Shown: piece after piece, positions 8,345-16,747 of the stretch | Numbering within the stretch: position 1 is the stretch's first letter | Layout of the letters: every line of letters begins with the position of its first letter | Assembly: GCF_003626635.1 (NCBI RefSeq) | Contig: NZ_RAZT01000006.1 | Location: 310,001-374,000 of the forward strand | From: Micromonospora musae | Lineage (GTDB): Bacteria > Actinomycetota > Actinomycetes > Mycobacteriales > Micromonosporaceae | Direction: 5' to 3' | Length of the DNA stretch: 64,000 nucleotides | Notes under the pieces: generated by a model | Told to the model about the DNA's origin: nothing | Seen by the model: only the letters and a program-made list of their open reading frames with translations | The model's database searches: none | Program-made: the position numbers and the translations under genes

Positions 8345-8478
8345 CCGCCGGACCAAAACTCGAACACGCTCACAACCTCGTCGCCATGCTCGTAGGTCGC
8401 CCCGTAGAGGCGGTCGGCGAATCGCTCTGGCGGCACGAGAGCGATCTTCGCAGCACCGCTTAGCCGCAACGCCCGCAA
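8326..8478 (-). CDS. possible small hypothetical protein or gene remnant
   Basis: A short minus-strand frame from TTG 8478 to TAG at 8326-8328 reads with good actinobacterial codon use. It contains protein-like segments AAKIALVPPERFADRLYG and EHGDEVVSVFEFW. It overlaps the 3' end of the phosphatase gene on the opposite strand. An in-frame stop lies a few codons upstream of the TTG, so it may be the C-terminal relic of a longer protein. No family is recognised. Confidence 0.3.
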   Translation of the reverse strand: MRALRLSGAAKIALVPPERFADRLYGATYEHGDEVVSVFEFWSGGQGRAG

Positions 8479-8635
8479 TTCGGCATGAGCGCGCGATCAG
8501 CGGCTAGAAGCGGAAACCGGGCGGCGCGCCGCGCGGCGGGAGACACCCGCCCCATGACTACTTCCTTGAATCTGCACTCTCAGGCACTACTCCACCGACC
8601 CAGCCTCACGGAGGACGCACCGCGGGTGCCCGGCG

Positions 8636-8977
8636 GTGTGCCTATACACCGTGTGGCAGCTTGACGACCGCGATGACGACTGGGCGGAGATTGAGCCCAG
8701 GGGCGGGTTTGCGTCGCGGCTCGCGAGGCAACTCGTCATCGTGTACAGCCGCCACGGCGAGACAATCCTCGACCTGGACGGCGACAACCACCTACACGCG
8801 GCGGCCGTAGCGACCGGTCGCTCCTACCTGACCGGCATCGAGGCCACCGGTGTGGTCGGGCTCGACCACAGCGACCAGCCGGTCGGCTTGGTAACCCTGC
8901 GGTGGCCACGCACCGCAGATCTGTCCCCCGCTGGATCCGGCGGCGGACGGCTGTTCAGCGCCGGCGGCTGCCGGTGA
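8636..8977 (+). CDS. methyltransferase-fold protein, N-terminal half of a split gene
   Basis: A 113-residue product has a segment GETILDLDGDNHLHAAA. This resembles the SAM-binding strand-loop (motif I, GDxVxDLxxDP-type) of DNA-methylase-like proteins common in actinobacterial integrative elements. LVTLRWPR follows where those proteins carry their degraded catalytic motif. The preceding ASRLARQLVIVYSRH corresponds to the helix before motif I. The stop codon overlaps the GTG of the next gene (GTGA), which appears to encode the other half. Catalytic activity is doubtful because no DPPY/NPPY motif is visible. The assignment rests on remembered family patterns. Confidence 0.55.
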   Translation: MCLYTVWQLDDRDDDWAEIEPRGGFASRLARQLVIVYSRHGETILDLDGDNHLHAAAVATGRSYLTGIEATGVVGLDHSDQPVGLVTLRWPRTADLSPAGSGGGRLFSAGGCR

Positions 8978-9276
8978 GCGACGACGCGTGCGTGATCGCC
9001 ACGATCCGGTCCGGCAGCCCCACCGGGTCCGACCAAGCCGGCGGCGATCATGCGCGCAGTCTGTGCGCCGTCGCTGAAGCCGCCGGGCTCACTCCTGTGC
9101 TGCGAATCGTCGCCATCGGTTCTCCCGGCGACGGCGACCGGTTCCGGTACTACGCCACCGAGGCCGAGGCCGAGGCCACCTACGCGGCCACCCAGGCCAC
9201 CACGGCCCCCGTCCCCCAGGTACTGCGCGTCGACCTCCTGGTCTTCGAGCGACGCGAAAATCGGCGTGACCAGTAA
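8974..9276 (+). CDS. methyltransferase-fold protein, C-terminal half of a split gene
   Basis: About 100 residues starting at GTG 8974, overlapping the previous stop by four bases, so the two are translationally coupled. It opens with a strand (DDACVIATIRSG), then HARSLCAVAEAAGLTPVLRIVAI. This is the order of the post-catalytic strands in class I methyltransferases (long strand, then the helix before a late strand). The acidic repeat EAEAEAT near the middle and VLRVDLLVFERRE at the end are further landmarks. With the preceding gene it makes one plausible methylase-like fold split into two chains. Confidence 0.55.
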   Translation: MSDDACVIATIRSGSPTGSDQAGGDHARSLCAVAEAAGLTPVLRIVAIGSPGDGDRFRYYATEAEAEATYAATQATTAPVPQVLRVDLLVFERRENRRDQ

Positions 9277-9808
9277 CCGTCGCGGCACTGCGTCATCCGG
9301 CAGCAGATAACCACCGGCCAGCAACGGGACGCTAGAGTCCAGACATGGGCACCCGGATGCAGTGCCGGTGGCTGCCGGATGATCGCCTTTATCAGCAAGG
9401 CTGGCCGCCGAACGCCCGCCCTGGCCTGCCCATAACCACAGCAGGACCGCCGCGGCAAGCCGCAGACCCGGCATGGCTCGGGCGGGGCGCGCGCTTGTGA
9501 GCGGAGCCACGGCCCGTAAACTGGACCGGATGGTCCTGTCGTGGCATGGTCGACGGAGCGACCCGGGTTCATCGGGCCAACCACGTATCGCAACTCGATG
9601 ACGGGGCATGCATCAGCCATCAGTCGCGGAACGGACTGGGGTTGGGCGGGCGTCGAGCGCACCGGGATTGGCGCATATCCGGCAAAACGGCGCGACAGCT
9701 CCGACACCAACCAGATGAAACGACCGTGCGGGCCGGAACCGCGTGCACGGCACGGGCCGACAACCGAGCTTCGGCGAAAGCCGAACTCTACGGGAGAAGG
9801 AGCAGGAA
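9277..9808. other. intergenic stretch of about 530 bp without recognised gene
   Basis: Frames on both strands are short or have arginine/alanine-rich shadow composition. The last 20 bases hold the purine-rich ribosome binding site (GAGAAGGAGCAGG) of the next gene. Confidence 0.4.
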
Positions 9809-10189
9809 ATGAGCGACGCCAAGCAGTCCGCCGAAGATCTGGCGATCCTCGAACAGCTCAACCTCGACTACATCCACTCGGACGAGACCAGCGACGCCAA
9901 GCGCTTCAGTGAGTTCCTCGCCGAGGATTTCATCACGCAGACACCGGGTGTCACCCGCAACCGCGACGAGTACCTCGAGTACATCGCCAAGCCCCGACCC
10001 CTCAAGGACATCGTTCTACACGACGTCAAGATCCGCATCCTCGGTGACGTCGCGCTGATCCACGGCCGCGTCACATACACCATGATCGCCGATGGAGTGG
10101 AGCAGGAAGCGCTGTACACGGACGTGTACCAGAAGCGCGAGGGCAACTGGCTCTGCGTCGCCGCCTGCGCGATCGCTCCGGGCGCCTGA
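9809..10189 (+). CDS. NTF2-like (SnoaL/DUF4440-type) protein
   Basis: A 126-residue cone-shaped-fold protein. It has the N-terminal helix DLAILEQLNLDYIHSD, the segment RFSEFLAEDFITQTPG, a NRDEYLEYI helix and beta strands IRILGDVALIHGRVTYT and LYTDVYQKREGNWLCVAACA. Such proteins are small hydrolase/isomerase-like or ligand-binding proteins; the activity cannot be deduced. ATG 9809 follows a strong GAGAAGGAGCAGGAA site. The next gene begins nine bases after its stop, so the two are probably one operon. Confidence 0.85.
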   Translation: MSDAKQSAEDLAILEQLNLDYIHSDETSDAKRFSEFLAEDFITQTPGVTRNRDEYLEYIAKPRPLKDIVLHDVKIRILGDVALIHGRVTYTMIADGVEQEALYTDVYQKREGNWLCVAACAIAPGA

Positions 10190-10198
10190 CCCGGCACC

Positions 10199-11020
10199 AT
10201 GTCTGATCTTGCTGCCCAAGCACGGTACGAACAGTTCGTCGAGCTCCATCGTGGCCCCGGCACGTTCATCATGCCCAACGCATGGGACGTGCCGTCGGCC
10301 CTGCTCTTCAAAGAAGCCGGATTCAAGTCCATCGCGACCTCTTCGGCGGCTTTCGCCGCGACGCTGGGCCTGCTCGACGGTATCCACGCCATCAGTCGCG
10401 GCACGCACCTTGACCATGCCGCCCTACTCACGTCCGTGAGTGGCCTGCCGATCAACGGCGACTTCGAGGACGGCTACGGCAAAACTCCCGAAGATGTCGC
10501 GGACACTGTCGAAGCTGCCATTACCCGCGGTCTCGCCGGTATCGGAGTTGAGGACACCACCGGTGAGCCCGGCAACCCGATTCGTCACTTCGATGACGCG
10601 GTTCGCCGCATCGAGGCCGCCGCCGCCGTAGCGCGTGGACGGATCGTCCTGACAGGCCGTACGGACAACTTCCTGTGGGGGATCTCCGACCTCGATGACA
10701 CCGTCCGCCGGCTCACGGCCTTCGCGGAAGCAGGAGCCGACGTCCTGTACGCGCCGAACCTGCCGGACGTGGCCTCGATCAGCGCGGTCATCAAGGCTGT
10801 CGCGCCGAAGCCGGTCAACGTCCTCGTCAGCCCCAACGACACGGCTACCGTCGCGGAACTCCAGACGATCGGTATCCGCCGAATCAGCCTCGGGGTCGAC
10901 CCCTACACGCACGCTCTCGGAGCCACCAGGGCGGCTGCGGCGAAGCTCGCGGAGGGAGACCTGACGGCACTCGCCTCGGAGCTCAACTTCGGCCACATCA
11001 TCGACCTCATCAAGACCTGA
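10199..11020 (+). CDS. isocitrate lyase / PEP mutase-family protein
   Basis: A 273-residue TIM-barrel protein of the PEP mutase/isocitrate lyase superfamily. It opens FIMPNAWDVPSALLFKEAGF and has the metal-binding motif INGDFEDGYG. GIGVEDTTGEP follows, then RIVLTGRTDNFLWG and NVLVSPNDTATVAELQTIGI. The catalytic loop of 2-methylisocitrate lyase (K-K/R-CGH) is absent, so it belongs to the poorly characterised phosphonomutase-like branch. C-C or P-C bond cleavage of an oxaloacetate- or phosphonopyruvate-like acid is a family-level guess. It starts nine bases after the NTF2-like gene, in the same transcript. Confidence 0.85.
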   Translation: MSDLAAQARYEQFVELHRGPGTFIMPNAWDVPSALLFKEAGFKSIATSSAAFAATLGLLDGIHAISRGTHLDHAALLTSVSGLPINGDFEDGYGKTPEDVADTVEAAITRGLAGIGVEDTTGEPGNPIRHFDDAVRRIEAAAAVARGRIVLTGRTDNFLWGISDLDDTVRRLTAFAEAGADVLYAPNLPDVASISAVIKAVAPKPVNVLVSPNDTATVAELQTIGIRRISLGVDPYTHALGATRAAAAKLAEGDLTALASELNFGHIIDLIKT

Positions 11021-11170
11021 CACGGCCACGCAACCGGGCAGCCGCGTACTGGTCTCCTGCGGCTGGGCCGGAACGTGCGGTGTCTCGAAAGCCCGCGTGA
11101 CTCGCGCGGAGTTTTCTCGTGCTTACCGAGCGGAGCCGTGCCAGGAGCATGCGATGACTGAGGAAAACCT

Positions 11171-12457
11171 ATGACCCACACCGAACAGGCGGCGCCGACC
11201 CGCCACGCATCGGACGTGCGCGTGGTCACGGCATCGTCGTGCGCTGCGGCAGTCCCGACCGAGCCTGCAGAGGTCCGCGCTGCCACGGAGCCCGGCAGCA
11301 GGCGGGGCTGGGCGTCCGTCGGCGCGGTCGCGCTCGGCGCGTTCGTCATCGTCATGACGGAGACGCTTCCGGTGGGGCTGCTGCCGCAGATCGCCGACGG
11401 ACTGGGTGTCTCGCTCGGCCTCGCAGGGCTGATGGTGCTCGTGCCGGGTTTCAGCGCCGCGGTGTCAGCGCCGCTGTTCTTCCTCGGTTCCGGCCGCTTC
11501 AACCGGCGCTCGGTCATCCTTGCCCTGGGTTTGACGGTGCTGGTGTCGAACGCGGTCGTCGCGGTGGCCCCGAACTTCGTCCTGGTACTGATCGCCCGCA
11601 TGCTTTTCGGCGCCACCCTCGGAGCCTTCTGGACCGTGGTCTCACCGGTCGGCCCCAAGCTGGTAGGCCGGGCCGGCGGCACTCGCGCCATCACCATCAT
11701 CGCGGCGGGCATCTCGGGTGGGACGGTGGTGGGTCTGCCTGCGGGACAGTTCCTTGGCGATCTCGTCGGCTGGCGTCTCGCTTTCGCCATCGCGGCGGCG
11801 GCGACACTTCTTGTCGTGGTGGCGCAGGCAGTGGTGCTGCCGGGCATTCCCGCGGACGGGCGTACGCACCTGCGGGATCTCGTGGGAGTCGTGACGCGGC
11901 CGGCGGCCCGGTTCGGGATGGCAGCGGGCGCGGTGGTGTTCATCGGACAGTTCACCGCCTGGACGTACATCACCCCGTTCCTGATGGACCACACACAGCT
12001 GTCCAGCGGCGTGATCTCACTGCTCTACGTCATCTACGGCCTCGGTGGCATCGTCGGCTCGATCGTCGCCGGATCGCTGTTCAAGCGCGGAGTGATCGGC
12101 AGCTTCGCCGGAGCGGCGACGGTGGTGGCGGCACTACTCATCGGGCTGGTGTACGTGGGCTCCCTGCCCTGGCTGGCCGGCCTGTTGCTCGTGCTGTGGG
12201 GCCTGTTCTGGGGAATCGTGAACCCGGGAACGTTGGTCTGGATACTCGACGCGGCCCCGGAGACCCCGGAGGCCGCATCGGCCGTCAATGTGACGAACCT
12301 TCAGGTAGCCCTGGCGGCCGGGTCCGGCCTCGGCGCGATCCTCGTCTCGTCGACGACCTTGCAGACGGTGTTCCTCACGGCAGGCTTCACCGTCCTTGCC
12401 GCAGCCGTTCTGGCCGCAGTCGCGGCGCGGTTCGTGACCCTCGCCCGCAGGGACTGA
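11171..12457 (+). CDS. MFS transporter (AraJ/CmlR-like efflux type)
   Basis: A 428-residue major facilitator protein with about 12 hydrophobic segments and an unusual 45-residue hydrophilic N-terminus. Signature segments are IVMTETLPVGLLPQIADGL (family sugar/drug efflux opening), FNRRSVILALGLTVLVSNAVVA and ARMLFGATLGAFWTVVSPVG. A second six-helix half starts near PAARFGMAAGAVVFIGQFTAWTYITPFL. This layout is that of actinobacterial AraJ/chloramphenicol-efflux-like exporters, probably a proton antiporter for a drug or sugar. A GAGGAA site precedes the ATG. A second MFS gene follows on the same strand about 100 bp later. Confidence 0.88.
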   Translation: MTHTEQAAPTRHASDVRVVTASSCAAAVPTEPAEVRAATEPGSRRGWASVGAVALGAFVIVMTETLPVGLLPQIADGLGVSLGLAGLMVLVPGFSAAVSAPLFFLGSGRFNRRSVILALGLTVLVSNAVVAVAPNFVLVLIARMLFGATLGAFWTVVSPVGPKLVGRAGGTRAITIIAAGISGGTVVGLPAGQFLGDLVGWRLAFAIAAAATLLVVVAQAVVLPGIPADGRTHLRDLVGVVTRPAARFGMAAGAVVFIGQFTAWTYITPFLMDHTQLSSGVISLLYVIYGLGGIVGSIVAGSLFKRGVIGSFAGAATVVAALLIGLVYVGSLPWLAGLLLVLWGLFWGIVNPGTLVWILDAAPETPEAASAVNVTNLQVALAAGSGLGAILVSSTTLQTVFLTAGFTVLAAAVLAAVAARFVTLARRD

Positions 12458-12559
12458 GGAGACCGGAACGAGGCAAGAGGTGGTCGCGCACGTGAACGTG
12501 CGCACCCAGAGACCTCCAGAAGCGCCGGCATGGTTCAGAACAAGGAGAAGGACGGCTCG

Positions 12560-13792
12560 ATGCAACACGTGACCCTTGCGACCAAGCTGGGCCGCCGGGA
12601 CAGAACTCCCCACCTTGCCTTCCTATCCGCGGTGGTCGCACTGGTGGCCGTGTTCGCCGCAGTGGGCTCGACGATCCCTCTCTTCAACATCTACCGGGCC
12701 GAGGACGGGTTCACCAACGCCGGTATCTCCCTTACCGTCGTCGCCTACTCCGCCGCTACCCTCAGCACCCTGCTCGTGCTGGGACGGCTCTCCAACCATG
12801 TGGGCCGACGACCTGCGGCGATCGCCAGCCTCGGCCTGCTCGTACTGGGTTGTCTGCTGCTGTTGAACGTCCACCACATCGGCATCCTCATCGCCGGTCG
12901 GCTCCTGATGGGCCTCGGCGCCGGGCTGGCCAGCAGCAGCCTCACCGCCTACATCGTCGACACCGCACCCAGCAGGCCGACGTGGCTGGCCTCCGTCGCT
13001 TCCAGCCAGACGGTCATGCTCGGTCTCGCCGTGGGCGCGATCGCCTCCGGTGCCCTGGTCCAGTTCGGCCCCTGGCCACGTGACCTCATCTACCTGGTTG
13101 TCATCGGCCTGCTCCTCCTGTCTGCCGTGCTCGTCTTCATCAGCCCGGAGACGGTGGCGCCCTCGCCGGGCGGTTGGCGTTCACTACGCCCCAGCGTTCG
13201 GGTGCCGGCCCGCGTCCGGCATCTGCTCCCCGTCGCGGCCGCGGTGCTCCTGGCCACCTGGGCAACCGGGGCCTTCTACCAGGCCTTCGTGCCCGCACTG
13301 GTCGAGGATCAACTGCACACCAACAGCCCGCTCATCCTTGGACTGGTATTCGCCGCGTACATGGGCCCCAGCGCTCTGGGCGCCCCCCTCGGCGGCCGGT
13401 TCTCCCCGGCGGCGGCTCAACGCATCGGCATGAGCGCCTTCCTGGCCGGATGGATCGGCATCATCACCGCGGTCACCACCAGCGCGCTGCCGTTGTTCAT
13501 CGCCGCGACCATCGTCGCGGGAACCGCTCAGGGCATCGCCATCAGCTCCGCCACCCGCGGCCTGCTGCACGGCAGCACCCTGCACGACCGGGCACCGATC
13601 TTCGCCGTCGTATATCTCCTCAGCTACAGCGGCGCGACCATCCCCAGCCTGATCGCCGCCCAACTCTCCGGCGTCTTCTCGGTGCCGCACATCGCGTTCG
13701 GATACGCGGCACTCGCCGTCCTCGCCACCGCGTTCACTCTCATCGCTGCGCGCAACCCGCGGACCGACACGACCAGCCAGCCCAATGAGTGA
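12560..13792 (+). CDS. MFS transporter
   Basis: A 410-residue 12-helix major facilitator. The conserved loop 2-3 segment LSNHVGRRPAAIASLGLLVLG matches the G-xxx-D/N-R-x-GRR motif. The second half begins RVRHLLPVAAAVLLATWATGAFYQAF. ATG 12560 was preferred to the in-frame ATG 12530 because AAGGAGAAGGA lies seven bases upstream of it. It may be co-transcribed with the MFS gene at 11171. Export of a small molecule is likely, with no substrate clue. The stop is followed by about 500 bp without a clear gene. Confidence 0.87.
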   Translation: MQHVTLATKLGRRDRTPHLAFLSAVVALVAVFAAVGSTIPLFNIYRAEDGFTNAGISLTVVAYSAATLSTLLVLGRLSNHVGRRPAAIASLGLLVLGCLLLLNVHHIGILIAGRLLMGLGAGLASSSLTAYIVDTAPSRPTWLASVASSQTVMLGLAVGAIASGALVQFGPWPRDLIYLVVIGLLLLSAVLVFISPETVAPSPGGWRSLRPSVRVPARVRHLLPVAAAVLLATWATGAFYQAFVPALVEDQLHTNSPLILGLVFAAYMGPSALGAPLGGRFSPAAAQRIGMSAFLAGWIGIITAVTTSALPLFIAATIVAGTAQGIAISSATRGLLHGSTLHDRAPIFAVVYLLSYSGATIPSLIAAQLSGVFSVPHIAFGYAALAVLATAFTLIAARNPRTDTTSQPNE

Positions 13793-14297
13793 TCTCGACG
13801 AAGCCTCACCGTCATCCAGACGTCACTCGACGCCGAGCAGGGAGTGCGGGCCCGCACTCGTCCAAGCCCGTCGTCGCGCGGGATCGCACGCTCGACTTCT
13901 TCCTCGCTCCAGACGGGCTCGACGATTGGCGGGATCTCGGGCGAGTCTCACAGCCCTTCGGTGGCTTGGTCTGGGATGGAGTCAACCAGCAGGCACATCC
14001 TCGATAATCTGTTAGCGCCATACCGATCCACGGTGCCAACAGCGTGACATCACCCGCAATCTGGGCCAACATTTATCTGCCTTCAAGAGCCCCACGAGTG
14101 GGGCAAATCCTTGATGCCCCGGCACGAATGGTTCAACGATTTTTACGTGCCCTTCATCACTGAACAAATGCAGGCCTTGAACGTGGTTGCAACCGCAACC
14201 GTTGTGTTAGCGTCGGCGGCGGCTGACGGGCCATTTTGGACACACCTCGGCCAAATCTTCCGTCAGACCCATTCGACAGAAACACAGGAGCTTGTTC
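13793..14297. other. intergenic stretch; possible decayed coding remnant and cupin promoter region
   Basis: Around 13880-13995 the plus strand reads LDFFLAPDGLDDWRDLGRV then QPFGGLVWDG in one frame. This is protein-like but short and not recognised. The right part (14160-14290) is less GC-rich, has nested inverted repeats at 14185-14200 and ends with the CAGGAG ribosome binding site of the cupin gene. Confidence 0.4.
14185..14200. promoter_or_regulatory. inverted repeat upstream of the cupin gene, possible operator
   Basis: GGTTGCAACCGCAACC contains two nested palindromes. GGTTGCAACC is a perfect 10-bp one, and GGTTGC-4nt-GCAACC is a perfect 6-bp inverted repeat. It lies 98 bp before the cupin start in a relatively AT-rich patch. 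No adjacent regulator gene exists, so the binding protein is unknown. Confidence 0.4.
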
Positions 14298-14819
14298 ATG
14301 AGCATCGACCTGAGCGACCTGAACTCCGACCCCCGGTACACCCGGCAGGGCGGAATACACGTACCGGCGAACACCGGCGAAACCAAGTGGTTCTCCGGCG
14401 ACGTGTACACCGTCCGGTTGGGGGCGGCCGCCACCAACGGAGCCATCGGCATCGTGGAGGCCAGCGTTCCGCCCGGCAGCGGTCCGGTCGCGCACACGCA
14501 CGCCGATCAGGACGAGACCTTCTATCTCCTCTCCGGGGAGCTGGAGTTCCTGGACGGCGATCGAATTTTCACCGCCAGCGCGGGCGACATCGTGTTCATT
14601 CCGCGAACCATCCGCCACCGCTTCAAGAACGTCGGCCTGCACACCGCGAAGATGCTTTTCCTGTACACCCCCGGCGGCGCGGAGAACCTTTTCCTTGAGG
14701 GCGGCGACGAGCCCGAGCCGGGTGTGGCTGTTCAGGCCTGGGGGCCGGAGCGATTCGACGAGCGAATCCTGGGGCTGTTCCGTAAGCACGGCGTGGAGGC
14801 GCTTCCCGAGGACTGGTGA
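14298..14819 (+). CDS. cupin-domain protein (quercetin dioxygenase-like)
   Basis: A 173-residue single cupin. Motif 1 is the metal-binding HTHADQDETFYLLSGELEF (His, His, Glu). Motif 2 is GDIVFIPRTIRHRFKN (final His ligand). Length and motif spacing fit bacterial quercetinase-like or cupin_2 proteins. A flavonoid dioxygenase activity is possible but unproven. ATG 14298 lies seven bases after CAGGAG. An FAD oxidoreductase gene follows on the same strand after about 295 bp with its own ribosome binding site, so a shared transcript is only possible. Confidence 0.87.
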   Translation: MSIDLSDLNSDPRYTRQGGIHVPANTGETKWFSGDVYTVRLGAAATNGAIGIVEASVPPGSGPVAHTHADQDETFYLLSGELEFLDGDRIFTASAGDIVFIPRTIRHRFKNVGLHTAKMLFLYTPGGAENLFLEGGDEPEPGVAVQAWGPERFDERILGLFRKHGVEALPEDW

Positions 14820-15114
14820 ACCGTCCCGTCGAACAGCTGAAGGCCTCCGGTTGTGGAGTGGAGCTGCCCAGGAACCGCAGGCACGCACACCCCAACCCGT
14901 GGTCCGCAAGCTCTGGCCGTCGTCGACGCTGATCGGTCCGGCGGTCGCGCGTAGATGGGCGCAACCAGCCTGATGCCGACCCCTGGGTTCCCTGGCTGTG
15001 GTGGCGGTAACTCTCGTGAACCTCTCGCCCAACGAGGCCGTTTCCCGAGCGGTGTGCCTTACACCGCACGTTGCATCTCGGTATGTGGCTTCAGATTCCG
15101 ATCGGAGAACAGAT

Positions 15115-16488
15115 ATGACTGTGGATGAACTGCGTGGCACCGTGATCGGACCGGTGCTGCTACCCGGCGACGACGGCTTCGCCGAGGAGGTCGCCTCGTT
15201 CAACTTGATAAATGTGATGGAGCCGGCTCTCGCGGTCGGTGTAACCAGTGCCGCCGATGTGCAGGCCGTCGTCCGCTACGCGGCCCGGAACCAGCTGGCG
15301 GTGGCGGTACGGGCCACCGGGCATCAGGTCGTCAAGGACGCGCGGGGCGCGATTTTGATCAACACGTCGCGGATGCAGGGTGTGCTTGTCGACGCCGACA
15401 GCCGAAGCGCCCGGGTGGAGGCCGGTGTCGACTGGGCCACGACGATGGCCGAGACAGCCAAGTTCGGGCTTGCGCCGCTGAGCGGGTCCGCAGCAACGGT
15501 CAGCGTGATCGGTTATACCCTCGGCGGCGGGCAGGGCCCCGTGCTGGGCCGCTCGCACGGGTACGCCGCGGACCACGTCCGACGCCTGGAGGTGGTGACT
15601 GCGGACGGTGAGTTGCGGCAGGTCACCGCAGAGAGCGAGCCGGACCTGTTCTGGGCGCTGCTCGGTGGCAAGGGCAACTTCGGGGTGGTGACCGCGATCG
15701 AGTTCGCCCTGTTCCCGGTGACCGAGTTCTACGGCGGCGGACTGCACTTCGCCGGTGAGCGGATGGAAGACGTGCTGCGGGTCTGGCGCACCTGGGCGCC
15801 CGAGCTCCCGGAGCAGGCGACCACCTCGGTCGCCGTGCAGCGGCTCCCGCCCCTGCCCGAACTGCCCGAGCCGCTGCGCGGCGCGTTCGTGCTGCACGTC
15901 CGGTTCGCGTACCTCGGTACGGCTGAGGAGGGTGAGCGGCTGCTCGCGCCGATCCGCGCGGTTACCAGGCCGCTGGTCGACGGCGTACGGATGCTGCCCT
16001 ACGCGGACAGCCCACTGATCCACCTGGACCCGCCGACGCCCCTGCCGTACTACGACCGCACGACCACGCTGCGCGAGTTCACCCCCGAGGCGCTCGACGC
16101 CCTCCTCGAGTTCGCCGGACCGGCCTCGAACAATCCGCTGGCCAGCATCGAGATCCGGGCCCTCGGCGGCGCCTTCGACCGCGAGCCCACCGTGCCGAAC
16201 GCGGTGCCCACCCGTGGCGTCCCGTACGTGGTGTTCGCCATCGGGGTGGGCGGGCCCGACCAGGCCGACCTGCTGCGGGGCTGGCTCGAACGCCTCGTCC
16301 ACACCTTCGAGCCGTGGTCGGTCGACGGCCGCCGGATGGTGAACTTCCTCTCCAAGGACGAGGCCGCTACGCCGGAGCAGGTACGCCTCGCCTACGGCGC
16401 GGAGCGCTACGACCGGCTGGCCCGGATCAAGCGCCGCTTCGACCCGGGCAACATGTTCCTGGCCAACCACAACATCCGACCCGCGTAG
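15115..16488 (+). CDS. FAD-linked oxidoreductase, berberine-bridge-enzyme type
   Basis: The 457-residue protein has an N-terminal PCMH FAD-binding domain (about residues 30-200). It shows VAVRATGHQ (His expected to bind FAD covalently), VEAGVDWATTM and GYTLGGGQGPVLGRSHG. The C-terminal BBE motif is RYDRLARIKRRFDPGNMF. The position that holds the second, cysteinyl FAD link in bicovalent members carries no Cys, so a single histidyl attachment is predicted. Such enzymes oxidise sugars or secondary metabolites. No signal peptide is visible. ATG 15115 has GGAG about seven bases upstream. A strong hairpin follows the stop. Confidence 0.88.
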   Translation: MTVDELRGTVIGPVLLPGDDGFAEEVASFNLINVMEPALAVGVTSAADVQAVVRYAARNQLAVAVRATGHQVVKDARGAILINTSRMQGVLVDADSRSARVEAGVDWATTMAETAKFGLAPLSGSAATVSVIGYTLGGGQGPVLGRSHGYAADHVRRLEVVTADGELRQVTAESEPDLFWALLGGKGNFGVVTAIEFALFPVTEFYGGGLHFAGERMEDVLRVWRTWAPELPEQATTSVAVQRLPPLPELPEPLRGAFVLHVRFAYLGTAEEGERLLAPIRAVTRPLVDGVRMLPYADSPLIHLDPPTPLPYYDRTTTLREFTPEALDALLEFAGPASNNPLASIEIRALGGAFDREPTVPNAVPTRGVPYVVFAIGVGGPDQADLLRGWLERLVHTFEPWSVDGRRMVNFLSKDEAATPEQVRLAYGAERYDRLARIKRRFDPGNMFLANHNIRPA

Positions 16489-16505
16489 CACCCGGACGTG
16501 GACGC

Positions 16506-16545
16506 GAGTCTCGACGGGCTACGGAAGCGTGGCCCGTCGAGGCTC
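16506..16545 (+). terminator. terminator hairpin after the FAD oxidoreductase gene
   Basis: A perfect 10-bp stem (CTCGACGGGC / GCCCGTCGAG) is extended by four more base pairs including one G-U. It has a 12-nt loop and begins 17 bp after the stop codon. The convergent beta-helix gene ends at 16748, so it may serve mainly the rightward transcript. Confidence 0.65.
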
Positions 16546-16747
16546 AGCGTTGACCCCGGACCGGTGACAGCAGCCGCAGTGCTCGAGCATGCCCCGCGTT
16601 CGTCCGCATACCTGCCGATCGTGACGTCCTCGATCGCCGCGCGGTGTCCGCGTACCGGCCAGCTCGGAGTGGCGGCCCTGTCCCAACGAAGGACGTTGCG
16701 CCTGCCGCGTTCCGTGGTCATCGACCCTCCCGCGCAGGTGCCGACAG

